This document shows, in pieces, positions 26,932 to 34,849 of a DNA stretch of 64,000 nt. Position numbers and translations under genes: made by a program. Numbering within the stretch: the first letter of the stretch is position 1; each line of letters begins with the position of its first letter. The notes below the pieces were generated by a model. That model was not told where the DNA came from and did not search any database. It saw only the letters and a list, made by a program, of their open reading frames with translations. Source of the stretch: Xanthomonas euvesicatoria pv. euvesicatoria (lineage in GTDB: Bacteria; Pseudomonadota; Gammaproteobacteria; Xanthomonadales; Xanthomonadaceae). The DNA is taken from assembly GCF_020880415.1 (NCBI RefSeq), contig NZ_JAJIUJ010000069.1, forward strand, positions 62,001 through 126,000, written 5' to 3'.

Positions 26932-27959
26932 CGACCGCTAGCTCCTTTGACATTGTTCGGCATCCCTTGATATTGGACCGCGGGCTGCGCCTGAGGTTGG
27001 CTCGCCGGCTGCACTTGGCTGGAATATCCTGGCGGCACCTGCTGGACAGGCATCCCCTGTTGATTAAGAACACCCTGCTGGGCTGAAACACTACCCTGCC
27101 CGGCTGCGGCGGCCGCGTTTGGATCTACTACGCCTAATGCGGCCTGCTGAGGAGCTGCAATCTGTGGCGCAACTTGGGCTTGCGGGCTAACCGAAGAGGG
27201 CGCTGCCGGTAAAGACGAATAATCATTATCCACACGATAATCTGTGACACGAAATCCCAGTGGATTTTCCACCCGAAGGGTATCACTCATCTCAAGATTA
27301 TCTTGATAGACAAAACCCATTGTAGCGATCTTGTTATCTAAGAACGTGGCCGCGGCCGAGGCTTTGTCATACACATTTCGTTGGAAACGTACAGTGGCAC
27401 CAGTGTAAGGCTTACCACTTCCTCCTATAAGCGTAATACTGAGAATATTGACCCGAATAGCACGAGAGGTGCCGTAAGTATTAAAAGGTCTGGCGGGATT
27501 ATTTCCAGCATGTAGCGCACGATATTCACCAAGAACGTTACCTGTAGCCATGGCAACGACAGTGTTCCAATCACGGTCACCTATCGTCGAGGCATCAAAC
27601 GATTCACGCGATGTAATGAAACGTGCAACATTGCTGCGCGCTAATGCCTCGCTAGTGCTGACCATGCGTCCACCAAAATTCGCTTCAAGCTTCGCAATGG
27701 TGCTGGTACCGGAATACGCGTCCGCCATGACCAGATATGGCACTTTCTCCTTCAACGGCAGCATGTAGTAGTAGCCGCCCGCTGTCATGACGGTGACCAG
27801 CATCGACAGCGTCGCCACGATCCAGGCACGCTTTTCGCTGCGGCGCGCGAGGTCCGCAATGCTGACCTCGTAATTCACCGCTTTTTGAACGGCCGCACCT
27901 ACTTGGGCGGAACCGTCCTTTTCACTGACCTTCTTACGCAACATGTCTAGATCCGTCAC
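26928..27959 (-). CDS. virB8: Type IV secretion inner-membrane protein VirB8
   Basis: Bitopic assembly factor of the inner-membrane complex. It has a cytoplasmic N-terminus, one membrane helix (about 45-66) and an NTF2-like periplasmic domain (about 75-225). The last 110 residues are rich in Gln, Pro and Ala and are an extension beyond classical VirB8. The start is a GTG at 27959 with AAGG seven bases before it; an ATG five codons on (MLRKK) is possible. GC is high over the first 60 codons and then falls, a composition break inside the gene. Confidence 0.93.
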   Translation of the reverse strand: MTDLDMLRKKVSEKDGSAQVGAAVQKAVNYEVSIADLARRSEKRAWIVATLSMLVTVMTAGGYYYMLPLKEKVPYLVMADAYSGTSTIAKLEANFGGRMVSTSEALARSNVARFITSRESFDASTIGDRDWNTVVAMATGNVLGEYRALHAGNNPARPFNTYGTSRAIRVNILSITLIGGSGKPYTGATVRFQRNVYDKASAAATFLDNKIATMGFVYQDNLEMSDTLRVENPLGFRVTDYRVDNDYSSLPAAPSSVSPQAQVAPQIAAPQQAALGVVDPNAAAAAGQGSVSAQQGVLNQQGMPVQQVPPGYSSQVQPASQPQAQPAVQYQGMPNNVKGASGR

Positions 27960-28069
27960 CGTGAGGCCTTGTCAGGCCTGAAACCATCGCCGCAACGCGT
28001 CGCGGGTACTTGAGAAGGTAGGAACACCGCCGGCCCCATGCCTGAAAGGCATCGAGCAGGAGGCAGCCC

Positions 28070-28489
28070 TTAGAGCTTGGCGCCAGACGACACCGGCACT
28101 GGTTGGACCAGCAACTTGTTGGCAGAAACCGACACCGAAACTCCTTGGGCTGCGTACACGGCACTCAGCTCGGTTGCGGCCTGTTGGACGCTGGTCGTGC
28201 TGATTGCGGAAACCGGCCCGATCAAGGTGTAGTCCGATGGCAAGTTGTAGGACAGCTGCATATTGGAATCCGCAGCCCAGCGTTCCAGCATGGTCTTCAG
28301 CGTGCCGTCCATGGGCGTGGCCTGATACGTGTACGAGGTGTAGAGCGGAATTTCGGTGGGCGCCTCGTCAAAGTGGTTGACGTGCTTCCAACGACCACCA
28401 AAGTCAGGAGCAGGCTTGGTCGCGCACGCGCCTACCAATGCTGCAGCCACTAGCACCAACGACAGCTTGGACACATACATCGGATTCAC
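28070..28489 (-). CDS. virB7: Type IV secretion lipoprotein VirB7 with N0-like domain
   Basis: Outer-membrane lipoprotein of the core complex. A lipobox VGAC puts the lipidated Cys at residue 22 of the 139-residue form. It is far longer than the Agrobacterium protein (about 55 residues); the extra C-terminal part (about 55-135) matches the globular N0 domain known in the Xanthomonas killing system. GTG 28489 has GGAG eight bases before it and is preferred; ATG 28480 is the alternative. It is GC-rich, unlike virB9 to virB4. It is probably first in the virB operon. Confidence 0.92.
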   Translation of the reverse strand: MNPMYVSKLSLVLVAAALVGACATKPAPDFGGRWKHVNHFDEAPTEIPLYTSYTYQATPMDGTLKTMLERWAADSNMQLSYNLPSDYTLIGPVSAISTTSVQQAATELSAVYAAQGVSVSVSANKLLVQPVPVSSGAKL

Positions 28490-28812
28490 TCTGACTTCTC
28501 CAACTCATGAAATTTCGGGCTTAAGACGGACAGCACTAAGCCTCCGCGCACCAGTGGGTACCGGAGGAAACGTGTTATTGATGCGTTTCTCGCGGCTCTA
28601 CCACCCGCTGGGTCGCCCCAGTTGCGAGTGCGTGCTGCCGAGAAAAATGAATACGCTGATAAACCATCCATAGCCTTACTCCAGTACGGCCCATCCGGCG
28701 CCGCTCCCCTACGACCATCTATCTACACCGCAGATTCTTGCTAACTTTGCCCTTAACAAGCAGATCCGTCAAGAATTGCGCACCAGGCACCGCACTGCAA
28801 ATGTGACATCAA
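28490..28812 (-). promoter_or_regulatory. Region between virD4 and virB7, probable virB promoter
   Basis: No gene is supported in these 323 bases. On the minus strand TTGACG (28767-28772) with CAAAGT 17 bases later is a weak promoter candidate. A perfect TGTGA-N6-TCACA site lies just upstream, overlapping the virD4 stop. Confidence 0.45.
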
Positions 28813-28817
28813 TCACA
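28802..28817. promoter_or_regulatory. CRP/Clp-type site upstream of virB7
   Basis: TGTGA, six bases, TCACA: a perfect match to the CRP core consensus, which Xanthomonas Clp also recognises. It overlaps the virD4 stop codon and lies about 310 bases before virB7. Function is inferred from the match only. Confidence 0.5.
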
Positions 28818-30486
28818 CTTTGATGGTAAGCGTTTTCACTTCAGTTTTTGGCAGTAAGCGCGCAGTGAAGTAGCGATCCTCGTAGTAGCGAATCTTGTCG
28901 CACTTCACCGGATGCGGGATCCCCTCGTACAGGAACACTTCCTTCTCGTTGCCCATGGCCTTGAGCTCCTGGGGCAACATCAGAGCCCGCCGCTCTTCTG
29001 ACACGCTATGGGTGGTCTCCCGCCCTCGGGTGACGTTCTTCTTCTTGATGGTGGTGTAACCCAGCATCTCGGAGTAGTCGTTGGCGTCCTGCTGTTCGCG
29101 CGGCGCGTAGAGGATCTGCAGGGCGTGGTTGGTGATGATGGTGCGTGACAGATCTTTGCCGTAGGTTGCGTCCAACTGCGCCATGCTCTGGATGATGGGC
29201 AGCAGGCGGATGTTGTAGCCGGCCATGTAGGCTACCGCGGTCGCGATGATGTCCACCTTGCCGATCGAGGTGAATTCGTCCATCAGCAACAGGCACTGAT
29301 ATTTGAGCTCAGGGTTGGACTTGGGCAGTTCGCGGGTATTGAGGTTGATGATCTGGCTGAAGAGCAGATTGATGATCAGGCGGCTTTCGGCCAGCTTGTT
29401 GGGCTGGATGCCGATGTAGATGGTCATCTTCTTCTTGCGAAGGTCCGTGAGCAGGAAGTCATCCGCACTGGTGGCGGCGTCCAGCACCGGATTGATCCAT
29501 GCATTGAGCGGCTCCTTCAAGGTGCCCATGATCGAGGCGAAGGTCTCATCCGCCTGGGACAGCAGGTTGGCAAAGGCCGACTTGGCGTTGCTGCTGAGGA
29601 ACCGCCGCTCGGACAGCGACTTCAGATATTTCTTGAGATCGGTACCGTCGCCCGAGGACAGGCGATAAATCCCGCCCAGCGTGGGCGCCCCTGCCCCACC
29701 CGGGAAACCGAGCGACAGCTCCTCGTCCCAGTTCTCGAACAGGTACAGCGCGAATGCCATGAACGCGTTGCGCGCCTGGCTGACCCAGAACTTCTGGTCG
29801 TCGGAGCCGTCCGGGTACAGCATCGCCGCGATGCTCATCAGATCCGAAACGCGGAATGCGGGGTCGTTCGACACATAGGTCAACGGGTTCCAGCGATGCG
29901 TGCGACGGTCTTCGGCGAACGGGTTGAACAGGAAGACTTCGTGGCCCTGACTGGCGCGCCACCCGCTGGTCAGGTCGAAGTTCTCCTGCTTGATGTCCAG
30001 GACGACGATCGACTCTTGATACTCCAAAAGGTTCGGGATCACGACACCGACACCCTTGCCCGAGCGCGTCGGCGCAGCAAGAATCACGAATTGCTGGCCG
30101 CTCAGTCGCACCAGCTTGCCATTGAACTTGCCGACGACAATGCCGTTTCCGGCGGGCTTGAACAGCCCATGCTTGGAGAGGTCGGCGGCGCCAGCGAAGC
30201 GCGCGTCACCGTGCAGGGCGCGCGCCTTGGGCTTGACGATGAGCACAACGGCAATCGCCCAGACCAGCACCGGCAGGCCAAATCCAAGCGCGCCCGCAAT
30301 CTTGATCTTGGTCGCGTAAGGCGCCACTTGGGGCAACCCAAGCGCGCTGAAATAGCGGTAGTAGGTGTCCCACCCGTACAGACCGGTGTCGAGCCGCAGC
30401 AACAGCAGGGTGAGATAGCCAGACAGGCAGTATCCGACTAGCACCGCCACCAGCGTGGCAATTGCGATGATTTTGGGTTTGGACAT
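28813..30486 (-). CDS. virD4: Type IV coupling protein VirD4
   Basis: Inner-membrane ATPase that recognises secretion substrates; in Xanthomonas killing systems it binds effectors bearing an XVIP domain. The 557-residue protein has two N-terminal membrane segments (about 10-30 and 63-85), Walker A PTRSGKGV (about 139-146) and Walker B LLLMDEF. The ATG follows AAGGAG. It is GC-rich (row 29941-30000 has 39 G/C of 60 by count) and separated from virB7 by 323 bases. Confidence 0.96.
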   Translation of the reverse strand: MSKPKIIAIATLVAVLVGYCLSGYLTLLLLRLDTGLYGWDTYYRYFSALGLPQVAPYATKIKIAGALGFGLPVLVWAIAVVLIVKPKARALHGDARFAGAADLSKHGLFKPAGNGIVVGKFNGKLVRLSGQQFVILAAPTRSGKGVGVVIPNLLEYQESIVVLDIKQENFDLTSGWRASQGHEVFLFNPFAEDRRTHRWNPLTYVSNDPAFRVSDLMSIAAMLYPDGSDDQKFWVSQARNAFMAFALYLFENWDEELSLGFPGGAGAPTLGGIYRLSSGDGTDLKKYLKSLSERRFLSSNAKSAFANLLSQADETFASIMGTLKEPLNAWINPVLDAATSADDFLLTDLRKKKMTIYIGIQPNKLAESRLIINLLFSQIINLNTRELPKSNPELKYQCLLLMDEFTSIGKVDIIATAVAYMAGYNIRLLPIIQSMAQLDATYGKDLSRTIITNHALQILYAPREQQDANDYSEMLGYTTIKKKNVTRGRETTHSVSEERRALMLPQELKAMGNEKEVFLYEGIPHPVKCDKIRYYEDRYFTARLLPKTEVKTLTIKV

Positions 30487-30522
30487 GCGCCCTTCTCCTT
30501 AGGCTTGCATCACGATGGCGGG

Positions 30523-30765
30523 CTAGCGACGCACGACCGGCTTATGGTCGACAAGCTCGGACTTGCGTCCGCCGCTCTCGCTCTCCACCAGCGAATCGAT
30601 CCAGACCTTGGCCTGGTCCAGAGACAAATCCGGCGTGATCCGCGTACCCGCATCGGTCACGACGGCGTATGCCACGACCGCGTCGGGTGCATACACCTCG
30701 TCACGCGTAATCGCCACAACACGATATCCGCCCCTGGTCAGCACGGTGTGCTGATATTCGTCCAT
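30523..30765 (-). CDS. Small hypothetical protein upstream of virD4
   Basis: An 80-residue protein of unknown function, starting MDEYQHTVLTRGGYRVVAITR. It is soluble, acidic in the middle and ends KPVVRR; no membrane segment, signal or known domain is visible. GAAAGGAAGG lies before the ATG. It is 36 bases upstream of virD4 on the same strand, so it may be co-transcribed. I do not recognise the family. Real coding is likely but not certain. Confidence 0.6.
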   Translation of the reverse strand: MDEYQHTVLTRGGYRVVAITRDEVYAPDAVVAYAVVTDAGTRITPDLSLDQAKVWIDSLVESESGGRKSELVDHKPVVRR

Positions 30766-31348
30766 CGCCAGCCTTCCTTTCCGTCAGCGCGGTGGCGATG
30801 CTAAAGCAAGACGTGTGACGGTGAAAGCGGTATCGGCTAACCGGGCGGCGGTGGGCCGCGCTAACCCGCAAAACAGCCGCACTGAACACTTATTTCCGAC
30901 ACTCGAGGCACTTTCGGTGCGCTTGGGAGGAAGAGAGCGGCATTGGGAGTTCGTCCATCTGGGGGGGCGATACGCCCATGGCATCGCGCATCGTCCGAAA
31001 CGGGCAGATCAGACAAATGGCGCGGCACGATTCCGCATCGCCGCGCACCTGGCTGGGGACGTTTTGACCGAAGACAGCCAACATCCATATGCGAGCGACA
31101 TGCTTCAACATTGCCAATCGACACGCAACGCGCAGCGCAGGCAGGCAGGCAGGCAGACAGGCAGACAGGCAGACAGGCAGACAGGCAGAGATGAAAGCAC
31201 AGGAAGGCCGTGATTCCAGTAACACAGACCCGAACTGACACATGCCAAAGCTGCAAGAGCTTTTGCGTGGGGTCGCTTTGGGGGTCAATGGCAGACGTCG
31301 CTGCCGATCTTGAAACCACTCAAGCCTCTGTACCGTCTGGACTTAGAG
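30766..31348. other. Intergenic region with microsatellite
   Basis: About 580 bases without a supported gene. The open frames here mostly read through the GCAG repeat. It should contain the promoter of the 80-residue gene and virD4. Apart from the repeat at 31137, I see no strong feature. Confidence 0.5.
31137..31188. repeat. GCAG microsatellite
   Basis: Four GCAG units (31137-31152), then four GCAGACAG units (31153-31184), then GCAG. Perfect tandem repeats like this tend to vary in length by slippage. It lies between the virD4 transcript start region and tRNA-Val. Confidence 0.9.
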
Positions 31349-31423
31349 TGGTGGGCGGTACAGGGTTCGAACCTGTGACCCCTACCATGTCAAGGTAGTG
31401 CTCTACCGCTGAGCTAACCGCCC
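31349..31423 (-). tRNA. tRNA-Val (GAC)
   Basis: A 75-base cloverleaf: acceptor GGGCGGT pairs with ACCGCCC, anticodon stem CTACC/GGTAG with loop TTGACAT, T-loop GGTTCGAACCC, encoded CCA. The anticodon is GAC, for valine. Confidence 0.97.
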
Positions 31424-31459
31424 GAATCCTGCGTCAGCATTGCGCTGTGCAGGGCGCGC

Positions 31460-31488
31460 ATTCTAGCGCAGGGTTTTACCGACCACAA
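31460..31488 (-). promoter_or_regulatory. Promoter of tRNA-Val
   Basis: On the minus strand TTGTGG, 17 bases, then TAGAAT, followed by the tRNA about 36 bases later. Both boxes are close to the sigma-70 consensus. Confidence 0.6.
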
Positions 31489-31521
31489 GTCCTATCGTGT
31501 CTGCAGGGCGAGTCACCCGCC

Positions 31522-33543
31522 CTATCCCAAGCTGGCAGCCTTCAACTTCTGGATCTGGTCGCGAATCTGGGCTGCGGCCTCGAACTCCAGATCCTTGGCG
31601 TGCTGGTACATCTTCTGTTCCAGACTCTTGAGCTTGCCAGCGATTTCCGCAGGCTTCATGGCACGGTAATCGGGCGTCTCCTCTGCAACCTGGCGCGATT
31701 TCGAACGGCCCTTGCCCGACTTCTTCTCGGCCGCATCGTCGCGCGCGCCTTCCATGATGTCGGCGATCGGCCGCTCAACGGATTTCGGCGTGATGCCATG
31801 CTCCAGGTTGTACTCGACCTGCTTCTCGCGGCGACGATCGGTCTCGTCGATTGCCGCCTGCATCGAGCGCGTTATCTTGTCGGCGTACAAAATGGCCTTG
31901 CCGCGCAGATTGCGTGCTGCACGGCCAATGGTCTGAATCAGCGATCCGGTCGATCGCAGGAAGCCCTCCTTGTCGGCATCCAGGATGGCCACCAGCGAGA
32001 CTTCCGGCATGTCCAAACCCTCGCGCAGCAGGTTGATGCCCACGAGCACATCGAACTTGCCCAGGCGCAGGTCGCGGATGATCTCCACGCGCTCGACGGT
32101 GTCGATATCCGAGTGCAGGTAGCGCACCCGAATCCCGTGCTCGCCCAGATACTCGGTGAGATTCTCGGCCATGCGCTTGGTCAACGTGGTCACCAACACG
32201 CGATCGCCGAGCTTGATGCGCTCGTGAACCTCGGACATGAGGTCGTCGACCTGCGTACCAACCGGACGGATCTCCACCACCGGGTCGATCAGACCGGTTG
32301 GGCGCACCACCAGCTCCGTGACTTCGCCGGCAGACTCGCGCACCTCATAAGGCCCCGGCGTTGCCGAGACATAGATGCTGCGTGGCGAACGCGCCTCCCA
32401 CTCTTCGAAACGCAAGGGGCGGTTGTCCAAGGCAGACGGCAATCGAAAACCGAACTCCACCAGCGTTTCCTTGCGCGAACGGTCGCCCTTGTACATCGCG
32501 CCGATCTGCGGAATGGTCACATGCGACTCATCGATGACCAGCAGCGCGTCCGGCGGCAGGTAGTCGAACAGGGTCGGCGGCGGCTCGCCGGGCGCCTTGC
32601 CGGTGAGATGACGCGAGTAGTTTTCGATACCGTTGCAAAAACCCACCTCGGCCATCATTTCCAGGTCGAATTGCGTGCGCTGCGCCAGACGTTGCGCCTC
32701 GACCAGCTTGTTCTGCGCATAGAGCTGCTCCAGGCGTTCTTTCAGCTCTTCCTTGATGGTGTCCACCGCACTCAACGTGCGCTCACGCGTCGTGGCGTAA
32801 TGGGTCTTCGGGTACACGGTGTAGCGCTGCAACTTGCGCAAGGTTTCGCCAGTGAGTGGATCGAACAAGGTCAGCTGCTCGATGTCGCCATCGAACAACT
32901 CGATGCGCAAGGCTTCGGTATCCGACTCGGCCGGGAACACATCCAACACCTCGCCGCGCACGCGAAAGGCACCGCGCGTCAGTTCGAACTCGTTGCGGGT
33001 GTATTGCAGATCGGTGAGATGGCGGATCAACTGGCGCTGATCGATGTGCTCCCCAACCGACAGGATCAGGCGCAGCGATAGATAGTCCTCCGGCGCGCCG
33101 AGGCCGTAGATTGCCGACACCGTCGCCACCACCAGCGAATCGCGCCGAGACAGCAAGGTCTTGGTCGCCGACAAGCGCATCTGCTCGATGTGTTCATTGA
33201 TCGAACTGTCCTTCTCGATGAAGGTGTCCGACGACGGCACATAGGCCTCCGGCTGGTAGTAGTCGTAGTAGCTGACGAAGTACTCGACCGCGTTATGCGG
33301 GAAGAACGACTTGAACTCGCCGTACAGCTGCGCCGCCAACGTCTTGTTCGGCGCCATCACCAGCGTCGGCTTCTGCACCTGCTGGACCACATTGGCAATG
33401 GTGTAGGTTTTGCCCGAGCCCGTTACACCCAACAAGGTCTGCTTGGCCAGCCCAGCCTCGAAGTTGGCCACCAACTTGTCGATGGCCGCAGGCTGGTCGC
33501 CCGCTGGCGAGTAAGGGGATACGAGCTGAAAACGGTCGGTCAT
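31522..33543 (-). CDS. uvrB: Excinuclease ABC subunit B
   Basis: DNA-damage recognition helicase of nucleotide-excision repair, acting with UvrA and UvrC. The 673-residue protein starts [18 protein letters not shown]. It has Walker A GVTGSGKT (39-46), the beta-hairpin region ([21 protein letters not shown]), helicase motifs ([29 protein letters not shown]) and the C-terminal UVR domain that binds UvrC. The open frame goes 24 codons further up, but the family start is the ATG at 33543. Confidence 0.98.
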   Translation of the reverse strand: MTDRFQLVSPYSPAGDQPAAIDKLVANFEAGLAKQTLLGVTGSGKTYTIANVVQQVQKPTLVMAPNKTLAAQLYGEFKSFFPHNAVEYFVSYYDYYQPEAYVPSSDTFIEKDSSINEHIEQMRLSATKTLLSRRDSLVVATVSAIYGLGAPEDYLSLRLILSVGEHIDQRQLIRHLTDLQYTRNEFELTRGAFRVRGEVLDVFPAESDTEALRIELFDGDIEQLTLFDPLTGETLRKLQRYTVYPKTHYATTRERTLSAVDTIKEELKERLEQLYAQNKLVEAQRLAQRTQFDLEMMAEVGFCNGIENYSRHLTGKAPGEPPPTLFDYLPPDALLVIDESHVTIPQIGAMYKGDRSRKETLVEFGFRLPSALDNRPLRFEEWEARSPRSIYVSATPGPYEVRESAGEVTELVVRPTGLIDPVVEIRPVGTQVDDLMSEVHERIKLGDRVLVTTLTKRMAENLTEYLGEHGIRVRYLHSDIDTVERVEIIRDLRLGKFDVLVGINLLREGLDMPEVSLVAILDADKEGFLRSTGSLIQTIGRAARNLRGKAILYADKITRSMQAAIDETDRRREKQVEYNLEHGITPKSVERPIADIMEGARDDAAEKKSGKGRSKSRQVAEETPDYRAMKPAEIAGKLKSLEQKMYQHAKDLEFEAAAQIRDQIQKLKAASLG

Positions 33544-33683
33544 GGAGCGGATCTCGGGGGGAGGCTGCACGAATTTACGGAGGCCAGCATCGGTAGAACC
33601 CTGACAGCTACGCAAGGAAAGGCAGGGTTACCTGGCAAGCAACCAATGTTGAGACTGCTTGCTCCACTTCAAGGAGACGCGCA

Positions 33684-34226
33684 ATGGACGCAGCAGGCTA
33701 TTCGAGCGCGAGAGGGTACACCGCAGTCCAGTTGCTCATCGTGATGGCGATCATCGGAATCGGCGCAGCCATCGGCATGCCCAGCTTCAAAAGCCTCATC
33801 GAGTGGCAGCGAGCGACCACGCGCGTGCACCTGCTAACTGCGCACCTTGCAATGGCCAGAAGCCTTGCCGTCACCCAAGGCGGGCCTGTCAGCCTTTGCC
33901 CCTCCATGGATGGCACACGTTGCCGAACAGATCGCATCTGGAGCCAGGGATGGATTCTCTTTAAGGATCCAGGGCGCGATGGGCAGCCGCCAAACGCTGC
34001 ATCCGTGGTCCGAGTGGAGCAAGACTCCGCCACCGGCGGCATCGATATCGTCAGCACAGCTGGACGATCAATCGTTCGCTTCCTGCCGAACGGCCGCAGC
34101 AGCGGCACGAACATCACCATCAGCCTCTGCAGCAACGCTAGGCGACTCGCTGACGTGGTGGTCAACAACTCCGGAAGAGCACGCACTGTGCGCTACACCA
34201 GCCCTACCAGCTGCGCAGCCCGATGA
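33684..34226 (+). CDS. GspH/FimT-family type IV pseudopilin
   Basis: A minor-pilin-like protein of 180 residues. The N-terminus (SSARGYTAVQLLIVMAIIGI) resembles a prepilin leader and hydrophobic helix, but has Ala-Val-Gln where most have Thr-Leu-Ile-Glu; the usual Glu at +5 is Gln. The C-terminal half is the GspH domain. It stands alone on the plus strand, away from the minor-pilin operon at 34.4-41.3 kb, and has its own terminator. The missing Glu5 may change how it assembles. Confidence 0.82.
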   Translation: MDAAGYSSARGYTAVQLLIVMAIIGIGAAIGMPSFKSLIEWQRATTRVHLLTAHLAMARSLAVTQGGPVSLCPSMDGTRCRTDRIWSQGWILFKDPGRDGQPPNAASVVRVEQDSATGGIDIVSTAGRSIVRFLPNGRSSGTNITISLCSNARRLADVVVNNSGRARTVRYTSPTSCAAR

Positions 34227-34237
34227 CCAGGCAAACA

Positions 34238-34265
34238 AAAAGCCGCGACACGTCGCGGCTTTTTG
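34238..34265 (+). terminator. Terminator after the FimT-like gene
   Basis: GCCGCGA and TCGCGGC with a four-base loop, A-run before and TTTTT after. It lies 12 bases past the stop and can also end transcripts coming from the tRNA-Asn side. Confidence 0.85.
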
Positions 34266-34272
34266 AACATCT

Positions 34273-34349
34273 TGGCGCCCGAAGTTGGACTCGAACCAAC
34301 GACCCCCTGATTAACAGTCAAGTGCTCTAACCGGCTGAGCTATTCGGGC
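34273..34349 (-). tRNA. tRNA-Asn (GTT)
   Basis: A 77-base cloverleaf: acceptor GCCCGAA pairs with TTCGGGC, anticodon loop CTGTTAA, T-loop GGTTCGAGTCC, encoded CCA. The anticodon GTT reads asparagine. Confidence 0.97.
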
Positions 34350-34358
34350 GGGGTGGGC

Positions 34359-34386
34359 ATTGTAGCAAGATTCTGAGGCAATGCAA
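34359..34386 (-). promoter_or_regulatory. Promoter of tRNA-Asn
   Basis: On the minus strand TTGCAT, 16 bases, then TACAAT, about 10 bases before the tRNA. It lies just after the pilE stop. Confidence 0.65.
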
Positions 34387-34409
34387 CACCTCAAGACTTT
34401 TTTCATCCG

Positions 34410-34817
34410 CTACCAGCAATCTGACTGGAGCCCCTTTGAATTGGTCTTACGAGAGGCCTGATCGATACTCAAGGTTCCGCACTTGTCCGCGACCTGAGCA
34501 GCGCCCGGCGTTGCTGTGATGACATATCCCGACTGCGTCTGCTGTGACAGGGCAAGACTGTAAGCCGCGGTTCCCCCCTCGCGTGGTGACACCGTCGATG
34601 GCAAACTGAAACCAATGTAAGTGTTCTGCACTGTGTGAAATCGCTCCGCTAGCTGGCCATATTCGACCAAATCAACTTTTGCCTGCGCGCGCCTCGACTT
34701 CCGTACGTGTTCGGTATAGCTCGGATACGCGATCGCAGACAAGATCGCAACCACGGCAACGACAATCATCAGCTCAATTAGCGTAAACCCACGCATCTGC
34801 GCCACAGTGCGAGTCAT
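34410..34817 (-). CDS. pilE: Type IV pilus minor pilin PilE
   Basis: Pilin-like protein of the type IV pilus tip or priming complex. The short leader MTRTVAQMRG precedes the cleavage site and FTLIELMIVVAVVAILSAIAYPSY; Glu5 is present. The PilE-type C-terminal domain follows, with two cysteines (DKCGTL and SDCW end). ATG 34817 gives a ten-residue leader, normal for type IVa. ATG 34847, two bases after the pilY1 stop, would give a 20-residue leader and is the alternative. It is last in the operon. Confidence 0.9.
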   Translation of the reverse strand: MTRTVAQMRGFTLIELMIVVAVVAILSAIAYPSYTEHVRKSRRAQAKVDLVEYGQLAERFHTVQNTYIGFSLPSTVSPREGGTAAYSLALSQQTQSGYVITATPGAAQVADKCGTLSIDQASRKTNSKGLQSDCW

Positions 34818-34849
34818 CGCTCTTGCACGAGAGTGTTCGAATAGCATCG

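Noticed and set aside
28486-28671. A 61-residue minus-strand frame between virD4 and virB7
   Set aside because: Composition is not coding-like, no binding site, and it runs into the virB7 start. The region is better read as promoter.
31137-31188. Possible CRISPR-like array
   Set aside because: The units are 4 and 8 bases with no spacers; it is a simple microsatellite.
30861-31319. A 152-residue minus-strand frame with repeated CLSACLP
   Set aside because: The repeats are just the translated GCAG microsatellite.
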